DNA of 50,108 bases, taken from contig DATJYL010000236.1 of NCBI GenBank assembly GCA_035499655.1, positions 1 to 50,108 of the forward strand, in the 5' to 3' direction. The translations under genes and the position numbers were made by a program. Each line of letters begins with the position of its first letter. Positions within the stretch are counted from its first letter, which is position 1. Positions 1-7,042 of this stretch are shown one piece after another. Origin of the DNA: Pirellulales bacterium (GTDB taxonomy: Bacteria > Planctomycetota > Planctomycetia > Pirellulales > JADZDJ01). A model generated the notes under the pieces. The model saw only the letters and a program-made list of their open reading frames with translations, did not search any database and was not told where the DNA came from.

Positions 1-41
1 TCGTTCCTTTATTCACGCACCCGCAAGGAGGGTCCCGTATT

Positions 42-377
42 ATGGGGAAAGTTGCCGTGTCAAACGCTAAAAAAGCTCCGTCAAAAAGTGAAGTTCTCGC
101 CAACATTTCCGAGGCCACTGGCGTCGCCAAAAAAGAAGTCAGCGCCGTGCTCGAAGCGCTCAGCAGCGAAATCAAAAAGTCGATGGGCGGAAAAGGCTCC
201 GGCGTGTTCGCCATTCCGGGCCTGGTCAAAATCGAAAAGAAGAAGGTTCCCGCCCGCCCCGCTCGGAAGGGTGTGCCTAATCCCTTCAAGCCCGGCGAGT
301 TGATGGATGTTGCGGCCAAACCGGCCAGCACCAAAATCAAAGTTCGCGCTTTGAAGCAACTCAAGGCCATGGCCTAA
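42..377 (+). CDS. HU-family DNA-binding protein
   Basis: A basic 111-residue protein of the HU/IHF (bacterial histone-like) family, which bends and compacts DNA as a dimer. The N-terminal part (about residues 13-60) gives the HU helical pair (SKSEVLANISEATGVAKKEV), followed by the strand region with FAIPGLVKIEKKKVPARPAR. The tail from about residue 72 (RKGVPNPFKPGELMDVAAKP) ends in the usual short C-terminal helix (KIKVRALKQLKAMA). Length is slightly above the 90-100 residues common in HU. A strong ribosome site (aaggaggg) lies about 10 bases before ATG 42. The gene is probably monocistronic, because the next gene starts 380 bp away behind a terminator and a promoter. The family is clear from sequence; the exact paralogue is not. 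Confidence 0.9.
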   Translation: MGKVAVSNAKKAPSKSEVLANISEATGVAKKEVSAVLEALSSEIKKSMGGKGSGVFAIPGLVKIEKKKVPARPARKGVPNPFKPGELMDVAAKPASTKIKVRALKQLKAMA

Positions 378-495
378 GTTTTGGTTCCGTAAGTCAGTGC
401 CGCCAGAACCAGTGCAGTAAAATCCCGCCGGGTGTCCTCACCCCAGTGATTCCAACTGATCACTGAGAACTGACCACCGACCACTGAATCCAACG

Positions 496-560
496 GCCGC
501 TTGAGCGTGTGTTTTGCGAGCATCTTGCCCGCAGACTCACGCCCAAGCGGCTGTTTTTTT
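496..560 (+). terminator. Rho-independent terminator
   Basis: GCCGCTTGAGCGTG (496-509) pairs with CACGCCCAAGCGGC (538-551), with one mismatch, and is followed by a run of T to 560. It would end + strand transcription from the HU-like gene before the next promoter. The rest of the 378-755 gap holds a degenerate 'actgaccactga' word repeat (about 455-487) and no convincing gene. Confidence 0.8.
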
Positions 561-702
561 GAGCTGGTTTCTCCGCGCTGTGCGAACATTCATGGATTGT
601 GGGAGGGCGAGGCTCCTGCCGAGCTTTGCCTGAACGATTTCTTCTTTGTGTGCCGCAAATCCGACTCACTGCGTCCGGAATATATTTGCTTGCAAGCCGC
701 GC

Positions 703-740
703 TTGACATAAACTTACTGTACTGGTACAACTAGTACAGT
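703..740 (+). promoter_or_regulatory. Promoter with GntR/YtrA-type operator
   Basis: A TTGACA -35 box at 703-708 is followed by a perfect inverted repeat, ACTGTACT (716-723) and AGTACAGT (733-740), covering the expected -10 region (weak TACAAC, 726-731). The palindrome lies 15 bases before the start of a GntR-family gene. YtrA-type regulators usually repress their own ABC-transporter operon from such a site, so autoregulation is inferred. Confidence 0.75.
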
Positions 741-755
741 GGGGAGTGAACCACC

Positions 756-1157
756 GTGCAATTCTCCATCAGCCCAACTTCCGGAGTTCCAATTTATCAG
801 CAGCTTACCGACCAAATATGCGCCGCTGTGGCCCGCGGCCATTTGCGGGCGGATCAGCGGTTGCCCTCGGTCCGTGAGTTATCGCAACTGCTGGTCGTCA
901 ATCCCAACACCGTAGCTCGGGCTTATACTGAGCTGGAGCGAGAAGGCGTGCTTTACACGCGGCCGGGCCTGGGGGTGTTCGTGGCGCCGCTCCCCTCGCC
1001 GTTGTCGAAAAAATCGCGTCGCGAACGGTTGTTAGGCAACGTCGATCGCCTGCTGGTCGATGCCGTCCGCTGGGGATTCTCGTCCGAAGAACTTCTTGAT
1101 TTCGTGGCCGAACGCGCCAAACAATATCAATGGAATCTGGCCGGAACCGCGTCATAA
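756..1157 (+). CDS. GntR family (YtrA subfamily) transcriptional regulator
   Basis: A 133-residue regulator with an N-terminal GntR winged helix: PIYQQLTDQICAAV, then the helix-turn-helix LPSVRELSQLLVVNPNTVAR and the wing (GVLYTRPGLGVFV) at about residues 10-75. The short C-terminal helical region (about 60 residues) has no FadR- or UTRA-type effector domain, which is typical of the YtrA subfamily. The start is GTG 756, preceded by a ggggag ribosome site. It heads an ABC-transporter operon (ATPase, permease, zinc-ribbon membrane protein). It probably binds the palindrome at 716-740 in its own promoter and controls the whole set. The inducer cannot be read from sequence; in other bacteria such operons respond to cell-envelope stress. 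Confidence 0.9.
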   Translation: MQFSISPTSGVPIYQQLTDQICAAVARGHLRADQRLPSVRELSQLLVVNPNTVARAYTELEREGVLYTRPGLGVFVAPLPSPLSKKSRRERLLGNVDRLLVDAVRWGFSSEELLDFVAERAKQYQWNLAGTAS

Positions 1158-1203
1158 ATTGTGCTAAACCGCAAGCGCGGTGCAAACACCGCGGATAAAT
1201 GAA

Positions 1204-1224
1204 CCCCTAACCCCTAACCCCTAA
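1204..1224. repeat. Tandem heptamer (CCCCTAA)3
   Basis: Three exact copies of CCCCTAA lie in the 95-bp spacer between the GntR gene and the ABC ATPase gene. This is one of several low-complexity word repeats found between genes in this window. No function is evident. Confidence 0.85.
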
Positions 1225-1252
1225 CTCCTGCCCTTTACCCCCTTCGCCCGCC

Positions 1253-2176
1253 ATGCCCGACGCCATTTCTATCCACCGCTTAACCAAGCACTATGGTTCG
1301 CGCCGCGTCGTCGATGTGGTGAACCTCAACGTGCCCACCGGCTGTGTGTACGGTTTTTTGGGCCGCAACGGGGCCGGAAAATCGACCCTCATCAAAATGC
1401 TGCTGGGCATGGTCCAGCCCGATGCCGGCCACGCCACGCTGTTGGGCGAAGATATTTCCCAACTGCGTTCCGCCAAGCGGGCCCGCATTGCCTACTTGGC
1501 CGAAGGGCACCCGCTGTATCGCTGGATGACCGTGGCCGAAGCCGTCCGTTTCACGCGCCGCTTCTACGATGTATGGCGCGACGATTTCCTCCGCAGCGTT
1601 CTTGATCACTTCCACCTTTCGCCGCGACAAAAAATCGGCCGCCTTTCCAACGGCCAGCGCGCCCAGGTGTCGCTCGCTTTGGCGCTGGCGCCTGATCCGG
1701 AATTGCTGATTCTCGACGATCCCACGCTGGGGCTCGATACCGTCGTTCGCCGCGATTTTTTGGAATCGATGATCCATCTCATTCAGCGCCAAGGCCGGAC
1801 GATTTTTTTCAGCTCGCACATTCTCGGCGACGTGGAGCGCGTGGCCGACCGCATCGGCCTTGTCATGGACGGCGTGCTGCGCGTCGACTGCCCCACCGAC
1901 CATTTCAAATCGTCGCTGCGCAAGGTGGCGTTGGAATTCACCGGCAGCGTGCCGGAAATTCCTCCGCTGGCCGGCCTGGTAAGCCGTCGTCAATACGGCG
2001 GAAAGCTGGAGCTCATCATCGTCGGCTACGGCCAGGAGCAAGCCGCCGTCGTGGAATCGCTCGGCGCTGCTTCCGTCGACGTGGCCGAGATGAATTTGGA
2101 AGACGCCTTCGTCGCCTACACCCGCGACCCCGCCCCGCCCCTGCCCAGCTTTGAACGGGAGATGGCGACATGCTAA
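1253..2176 (+). CDS. ABC transporter ATP-binding protein
   Basis: A 307-residue cytoplasmic ATPase of an ABC-2 type exporter. Visible motifs are Walker A GRNGAGKST (37-45), the ABC signature LSNGQ (131-135), Walker B LLILDD (151-156) and the D-loop/H-loop region (SSHILGDVERVADR). The residue after the Walker B aspartate is Asp rather than the usual catalytic Glu, as I recall for other YtrB-like ATPases. A C-terminal domain of about 90 residues follows the ATPase core. The stop overlaps the permease start by 7 bases, so the two are translationally coupled. The GntR regulator lies just upstream. Substrate unknown. Confidence 0.93.
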   Translation: MPDAISIHRLTKHYGSRRVVDVVNLNVPTGCVYGFLGRNGAGKSTLIKMLLGMVQPDAGHATLLGEDISQLRSAKRARIAYLAEGHPLYRWMTVAEAVRFTRRFYDVWRDDFLRSVLDHFHLSPRQKIGRLSNGQRAQVSLALALAPDPELLILDDPTLGLDTVVRRDFLESMIHLIQRQGRTIFFSSHILGDVERVADRIGLVMDGVLRVDCPTDHFKSSLRKVALEFTGSVPEIPPLAGLVSRRQYGGKLELIIVGYGQEQAAVVESLGAASVDVAEMNLEDAFVAYTRDPAPPLPSFEREMATC

Positions 2177-2871
2177 AGACCATCGTGCGAAAAGAACTGC
2201 GCGAATTGCTGCCGTTCGTGGCCCTGGCGCTGTTGATCCAAATTTTTTTGATCTGCGCCGCCACCGGAGCAAACTTAGGTGGCTTGGCGTGGATTGTGTA
2301 CGTGTTGCTGCCTAGCGCCGGAAACGGCGTCATCCCCTTCGTCGGCGATTTGTACTGCGTGGCGATGTTAGTTGTATCCGGTTTGTTGGCCGTCGCCGTG
2401 GGTTTGTGGCAAACCATGTGGGAAGCAAACCGCGGCACGTTTCAATTTCTTCTTCACCGGCCATTTTCACGAAGCGGCGTGATTGCCGCCAAGCTTTCGG
2501 TGGGCATCGCCCTCTGTTTGTTGACGGCTTTCTTGCCGCTGGTGTATTACGCCGTTTGGGCCGCCTCGCCCGGAACCAATGCCAGTCCCTTCGACTGGTC
2601 GATGACGACCAACACCTGGGTCAATTGCGCCCAAATTCCGTTGCTCTATCTGGCCGCCTTTTTATGCGGGTTGCGCGAAGCCCGCTGGTTCGGCAGCCGC
2701 TGCTTTCCGCTGGCGGCCGGTCTTCTTCTGCTGTTCGTGTTCTTGCTTTCGCAGGTGTTGTCAGTCTGGGTCGTTGGCGCTTCGCTGATGTTGCTGCTGC
2801 TATCGCTGGCCGCGGAAAGTTGTTTTGCGCTGGTCATTCTTCAAGTGGGCCGTACACGTGACTTTTCCTGA
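2170..2871 (+). CDS. ABC-2 type transporter permease
   Basis: A 233-residue integral membrane protein forming the membrane half of the upstream ATPase. It begins with the ABC-2 signature-like MLKTIVRKELRELLPF and has about six hydrophobic segments: FVALALLIQIFLICAATG, GLAWIVYVLLP, AMLVVSGLLAVAVGLW, VGIALCLLTAFLPLVYYAVWA, IPLLYLAAFLCGL and LLLLFVFLLSQVLSVWVVGA. The start overlaps the ATPase stop. The downstream membrane protein begins 11 bases after the stop, so the operon continues. The direction of transport is probably export, based on family only. Confidence 0.85.
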   Translation: MLKTIVRKELRELLPFVALALLIQIFLICAATGANLGGLAWIVYVLLPSAGNGVIPFVGDLYCVAMLVVSGLLAVAVGLWQTMWEANRGTFQFLLHRPFSRSGVIAAKLSVGIALCLLTAFLPLVYYAVWAASPGTNASPFDWSMTTNTWVNCAQIPLLYLAAFLCGLREARWFGSRCFPLAAGLLLLFVFLLSQVLSVWVVGASLMLLLLSLAAESCFALVILQVGRTRDFS

Positions 2872-2882
2872 TCGGTGTTGCC

Positions 2883-4316
2883 ATGAACCATCGTGCTTCC
2901 CAATCCCGCGCAAGACCAATCCTCTTGGCCGCCGCTTTGGCTCTGGGTGCGTTGGGCCTTTGGATGGCTGCGTGGGGCATCGTCGCTTCCATCATCGATC
3001 AATGGACCTCTGGGAAACTGTGGGAATACTTACAGATCAATGGCCGGGGAGAAGTCGTGATCGAACAAGTTCATCGCGGCAGCGACATGACCTTCCGCAA
3101 CACAGCCGGACAACCCATCACCGATCCGACGGCCATCTATCCCCGCCCTGGTTCCTCGTTGCCGGCCGACGACGCCGCACGCTTTCAGGGCCCGCTCGAT
3201 TGGCCCCAGCGCATTGTTAGTTTCGAGGACGATCAAACCCCGCGCAACTTTTGGTATTTGGTTCGCGAAGCCCAGCCAAACGGCCACAATTATTTCGTTG
3301 GTTACAACAGCCAGTCGAAGCAGCGGATTGGCTATCTGTGCCTAGAAGGCTTCCGCAGCACTCCGCCCCCAATGGATCAGCAATTCGTCCTTTCCACGCA
3401 AAAAGTCGGCGGCGTTTTCGCCGGAAATTATCGCGAGGGCACGCAACCTACTAACTACACCTACCCTGCCGAAGTCGGCGATTTGGGGACGGCATTTCTG
3501 GTTTCCGACGCCAAGCTATTCGAAGTGAATTTCAAGCAGCGTTCTGTTCAATCGCTGCCTCTGTCCGGCGAAGCGCTTTCCGTGGCCCAAGCCTATGAAC
3601 CGAACTCCGCATCGCTCAATTCCGGCTACAAGCGAGAAATCGCCGTCCGCACCTCGGACAAAGTGCTGATCTTGGATTACGATGGCAAAACGCTCCGCAC
3701 GATTCTCATTCCGCCGGAACTGCGCGGTCAAGGCTTTGATGCGTACGCCTGGTGGAACCCAAACGCGGTGCTTGTGACCGATATTAGCGGCTGGGTCCAT
3801 CCGCCGGAAGTTTATTGGGTGGACAACCAAGGACAAATCGTTCGGCATGAGAAAGTGGATTTGTACGTCAATCCTCCCACCGATCCTCGGCTGATTTCCT
3901 GGGGCTGCGCTTTTTTGATGCCCGCGCCGCTGATTTTTGGCCCCATCATGTTGATCGACGCCCCCTTGGCCGATGTGCTCAATGGCAGGCAGCCCGCTTA
4001 CGCCGCCGCGCTGGCCCACTGGTGGAGCGCCGCTTGGCCGGCCCTGTTGGCCGTTTGTGTGCTGGGCGTCGCCGTGGGCATTTACGGTTTCCGCCGCCAC
4101 AAACGCTTCAGCGAATTTGGGTCGATCCGCTGGGCCGTGTTCGTCGCTTTGCTGGGCGCGCCGGGCTTAATCGGCTATCTATTGCATCGGCGCTGGCCAG
4201 CGACAGAAAAATGCGCCCATTGCGGCACGGTCAGTCCCCGCAATCGCGATGCTTGCCTGGCTTGCAGTGCCGAATTTCCGCTCCCGCCGACCAAAGGCAT
4301 CGAAATTTTCGCCTGA
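2883..4316 (+). CDS. Membrane protein with C-terminal zinc ribbon (ABC operon)
   Basis: A 477-residue protein of unknown function, last gene of the GntR/ABC operon. Residues about 12-40 form a membrane anchor. A large extracytoplasmic beta-rich domain follows (about 45-345), then further membrane segments near 345-365 and 375-440, and a C-terminal zinc ribbon with CAHC and CLAC pairs (CAHCGTVSPRNRDACLAC). The zinc ribbon would face the cytoplasm if the helices are counted correctly. Operon position suggests a sensor or accessory subunit of the transporter, but no family signature confirms this. A hairpin terminator follows at 4342-4390. Confidence 0.75.
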   Translation: MNHRASQSRARPILLAAALALGALGLWMAAWGIVASIIDQWTSGKLWEYLQINGRGEVVIEQVHRGSDMTFRNTAGQPITDPTAIYPRPGSSLPADDAARFQGPLDWPQRIVSFEDDQTPRNFWYLVREAQPNGHNYFVGYNSQSKQRIGYLCLEGFRSTPPPMDQQFVLSTQKVGGVFAGNYREGTQPTNYTYPAEVGDLGTAFLVSDAKLFEVNFKQRSVQSLPLSGEALSVAQAYEPNSASLNSGYKREIAVRTSDKVLILDYDGKTLRTILIPPELRGQGFDAYAWWNPNAVLVTDISGWVHPPEVYWVDNQGQIVRHEKVDLYVNPPTDPRLISWGCAFLMPAPLIFGPIMLIDAPLADVLNGRQPAYAAALAHWWSAAWPALLAVCVLGVAVGIYGFRRHKRFSEFGSIRWAVFVALLGAPGLIGYLLHRRWPATEKCAHCGTVSPRNRDACLACSAEFPLPPTKGIEIFA

Positions 4317-4341
4317 GGAATCTTGACTAGCAGAAGCCATC

Positions 4342-4390
4342 AACTCCACAAAAGACCAAGGGCTGCAATCCCTAGATTTTTTGTGGAGTT
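4342..4390. terminator. Bidirectional hairpin terminator
   Basis: AACTCCACAAAA (4342-4353) pairs with TTTTTTGTGGAGTT (4377-4390) around a 23-base loop. The A/T tracts can serve both strands. The hairpin sits between the convergent ABC operon (+) and the DUF11 gene (-). Confidence 0.75.
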
Positions 4391-4437
4391 GTCGCGAGCC
4401 GCTGGGATATCCCGGCAATCCACCCAGCCCTGGCCAC

Positions 4438-4474
4438 TGCGGCATTACCGCGGCATTACTGCGGCATTACCGCG
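4438..4474. repeat. 11-bp tandem repeat at the end of the DUF11 gene
   Basis: Three and a partial fourth copy of (T/C)GCGGCATTAC run from 4438 into the last codons of the minus-strand DUF11 gene. Read on the minus strand, each unit carries a TAA, and the innermost one is the gene's stop codon. Confidence 0.85.
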
Positions 4475-6884
4475 GCACGGCCGGAGCCGAGTTTTCGGTG
4501 GGCGAAATGGGCGATCCGGGCGCTGCCGGATTGGGACGTGCGGCGATGCGCTGCTCCGTCGGGGTTTTGCCGTCGCCGTAGAACAGTGTCGTTTCTTCCG
4601 ATGCCAACTTCGAGCCCATCGACGGACAGTTGACTTCGACGCGGAACACATGATTGCCCGGCTGATCGGCGCGGGCGGTGATTTTCAACACGACCTCCGA
4701 GCCCGCAGAGATCGAGGCGATGGGTTGGAACACAACTTGTCCGGGCGAGATTTCGTTCTGTCCGCCTTGGGCAGCGATCGGTTCAATTCCATTGGAAAAG
4801 AAGCCGGCGACGTCGACGTTTTCCGCCGCCTTCGTGCCGCGGTTGCGAATGTGCACCTCATACGACATTTCGTCTCCCACGGCTAACGGTCCTGGCGGAT
4901 CGCTGACTTCCAGCTTCAGATCGGCCAACGCTTCCACATTGGTCGTGGCCGCGGCGTTGTCGTACAAATCGTTGGTCGCCGTGGTCAAAACTTGCAGCCG
5001 GTTGGCGCCCGGCGCGTTAAGAGCGCACGAAAATTGCAATTCCTGTTCGGCGCCGGCCCGCAGGCTGGGCAAACTCCACACGATTTTGTTTTCGCTCTCT
5101 ACGAACTGTCCGCCGGGGCTGGAAACATACTTGGCGCCCGGCGGCAGCACCGCCGAGACCGAAATGTTTTCGCTCGTGGCGTTGCCCGGGTTGGCGACTA
5201 CCACGTTGTAGCTGGCAGGCGTGCCGGCAAATTTGATTTCAGGACCCGTCAAGCTTGCCTTCAGTCCGGCGCGGCGAACCAGCACCTCTTCAGCCACTTC
5301 GGCGTGCAGGTTTCCGTCGGCAACCGCCATCGCCTTGACGGACAATTTTCCAGCCTGCCGAGCGGAAAGTTCCACTTCCACCGGCTTGGTTTCGCCGGCG
5401 CGAATCAGGCCAATTTCCTGCCGCGTGGGAGCGCCTGGCCCGCCGTCGACCGGCGCCAGCAACAGCTCCACGTTTTCCGCATCGCCGGTGCCCGGGTTGC
5501 TCAACGTCAGTTTATAAAGTTTGGTTTGTCCATAGAGTATTTCTGACGGGCCATCCAGGGCCAGCGCGATTTTGGGTTCTTTTACTTCCACCATGGCTTG
5601 CAACGTGGCCGGCGCGCAGGCCCATTGCACGGCCAAATCGAAGGGACGGCTTTCCCGCGCCACCAGGCGGATGCTCAATTGTTCCTTGCTGTGCGATTCC
5701 AACCGCGGCAAACGCCACAGCAACGGTTCGCCACGGTGTTCGGAAGCGGCCAGGGTTTCGCCGGTAGTCACTTTGGTGCCCAATATTTCCGACCATTCGG
5801 GAGTTTTGATCGACACCGTCACGTTTTGCGCCGCCATCTCGCCCGTGTTGGAAATGGAAACGTTGTACGTCGCTTCTTTTCCAACCGAAATGCTGCGCGG
5901 CCCCGTGGTTTCTACCGCCAAGACCGGACTCTGCTCGGAAAACAGCACGTTGTCGTTGGGAATCGCAATCGGTTTTGTGAATGTGGAAGCCCGCGGAGTA
6001 TCTTCCTGCGAGCTGACGGCATCGGTATCGGTTGTGGTGCTTGTGGCCGTCGAAGGAGGGCGCCGTACCGCGTTGATCGGTTCGCCGACGACCGGCGTCC
6101 TGGGCATGACCGGCACCGACGCGACCGCATCGCCGGATTTAATCGTCATTGTATCTGGAACCGGTCGGTCAGCTTTGGGAGATAACGATGTGGAGCGGAG
6201 GTCAGGCATGTTCGGCGGAGGCGAAGAAGCATCAAGAGCCGCCACTTTTTTGGCAGAGGCCGGCGCCGTCAAGGGACCAGCGACAACCGGAGCAGTAACC
6301 ACCGGCGCATTAAACACCGGCGCTGCCGTGGAAGCGTTGGGCATTTCGACCACCGGCGGATGCAATTCCGCGGCGGGAGTTGCCCCCGCAGTGGGCGATT
6401 TGCGTACAGCCGAAAGCCGCTGCTGCAAACTCCGGAGCGGACTAATCATGGAATCGCTGCTGTCTCCGGCGGCACGGCTTTTAGCCGTTGCGGAGTCTTG
6501 GTTGGAGTTGGTTGTGCCGTTGGAAAAGATGGATTGTGTCCCGCTGCTGGGCTGTTGCAGTGCATAGGGCGCGGCTGCACTATCGGGCTGGCCATTGCTC
6601 TGCGCGGCGCCAAATGGGGGGGCCATGGTATTCGCTGTGCCGCTGGACGATGATTGGCTGGGCGCGCCGAAATTCATGTCTTGCGCTTTGCGTGTGACGC
6701 TGAAGGGATCCGCAGCGTCGGCCAATAAGACCGGCTCGCTTCGGTCATTACCGCCCGTGGTGTTCCACGATGCGTAACGATTGGAGTTCTCGCTTGTGCT
6801 TGGAATGACTTGCCCATGAACCTCGAAGGTAATGAGCAAGCCAACCGCCACAAACAGCCCAAGACCAATGAATGCTGAGCGCAT
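4467..6884 (-). CDS. Secreted DUF11-domain repeat protein
   Basis: An 805-residue secreted protein. The N-terminal hydrophobic segment (MRSAFIGLGLFVAVGLLI, ending near HGQ) looks like a signal peptide. Residues about 25-320 are a low-complexity Ser/Ala/Pro/Thr-rich region. From about 325 to 770 come repeated DUF11/CARDB-like beta-sandwich domains with the recurrent pattern 'NxGxxxAxNVxVxxxxP' (for example SISNTGEMAAQNVTVSIKTP, ANPGNATSENISVSAVLPPG, RNRGTKAAENVDVAGFF). Such domains act as stalks or adhesive modules in envelope proteins; no enzyme motif is seen. The C-terminal 30 residues are Pro/Ala-rich. The gene stands alone between a hairpin terminator and the nuclease gene. Confidence 0.85.
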   Translation of the reverse strand: MRSAFIGLGLFVAVGLLITFEVHGQVIPSTSENSNRYASWNTTGGNDRSEPVLLADAADPFSVTRKAQDMNFGAPSQSSSSGTANTMAPPFGAAQSNGQPDSAAAPYALQQPSSGTQSIFSNGTTNSNQDSATAKSRAAGDSSDSMISPLRSLQQRLSAVRKSPTAGATPAAELHPPVVEMPNASTAAPVFNAPVVTAPVVAGPLTAPASAKKVAALDASSPPPNMPDLRSTSLSPKADRPVPDTMTIKSGDAVASVPVMPRTPVVGEPINAVRRPPSTATSTTTDTDAVSSQEDTPRASTFTKPIAIPNDNVLFSEQSPVLAVETTGPRSISVGKEATYNVSISNTGEMAAQNVTVSIKTPEWSEILGTKVTTGETLAASEHRGEPLLWRLPRLESHSKEQLSIRLVARESRPFDLAVQWACAPATLQAMVEVKEPKIALALDGPSEILYGQTKLYKLTLSNPGTGDAENVELLLAPVDGGPGAPTRQEIGLIRAGETKPVEVELSARQAGKLSVKAMAVADGNLHAEVAEEVLVRRAGLKASLTGPEIKFAGTPASYNVVVANPGNATSENISVSAVLPPGAKYVSSPGGQFVESENKIVWSLPSLRAGAEQELQFSCALNAPGANRLQVLTTATNDLYDNAAATTNVEALADLKLEVSDPPGPLAVGDEMSYEVHIRNRGTKAAENVDVAGFFSNGIEPIAAQGGQNEISPGQVVFQPIASISAGSEVVLKITARADQPGNHVFRVEVNCPSMGSKLASEETTLFYGDGKTPTEQRIAARPNPAAPGSPISPTENSAPAVPR

Positions 6885-7042
6885 AGCTTTCCATCCTAGA
6901 CAAAGGCCGAGTTGAAACTGTCGTAGCGGTTTATCGGTCCGGCAGAGACTTCCGATGAAGCAAATTCTGTCGATTTTCTTGAGTTAACCGCGTGGGCAAT
7001 TTAGAGAACCCGAATCTGTCGCCACTCACGATTTGAAGAACG

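Noticed and set aside
1280-2272. A 330-codon minus-strand frame opposite the ABC ATPase
   Set aside because: Antisense to an ATPase with all Walker motifs; no recognisable domain and no ribosome site.
4438-4474. A CRISPR-like repeat array
   Set aside because: The units are 11 bp and directly adjacent without spacers, so this is a simple tandem repeat. No CRISPR array or cas gene was seen in the window.
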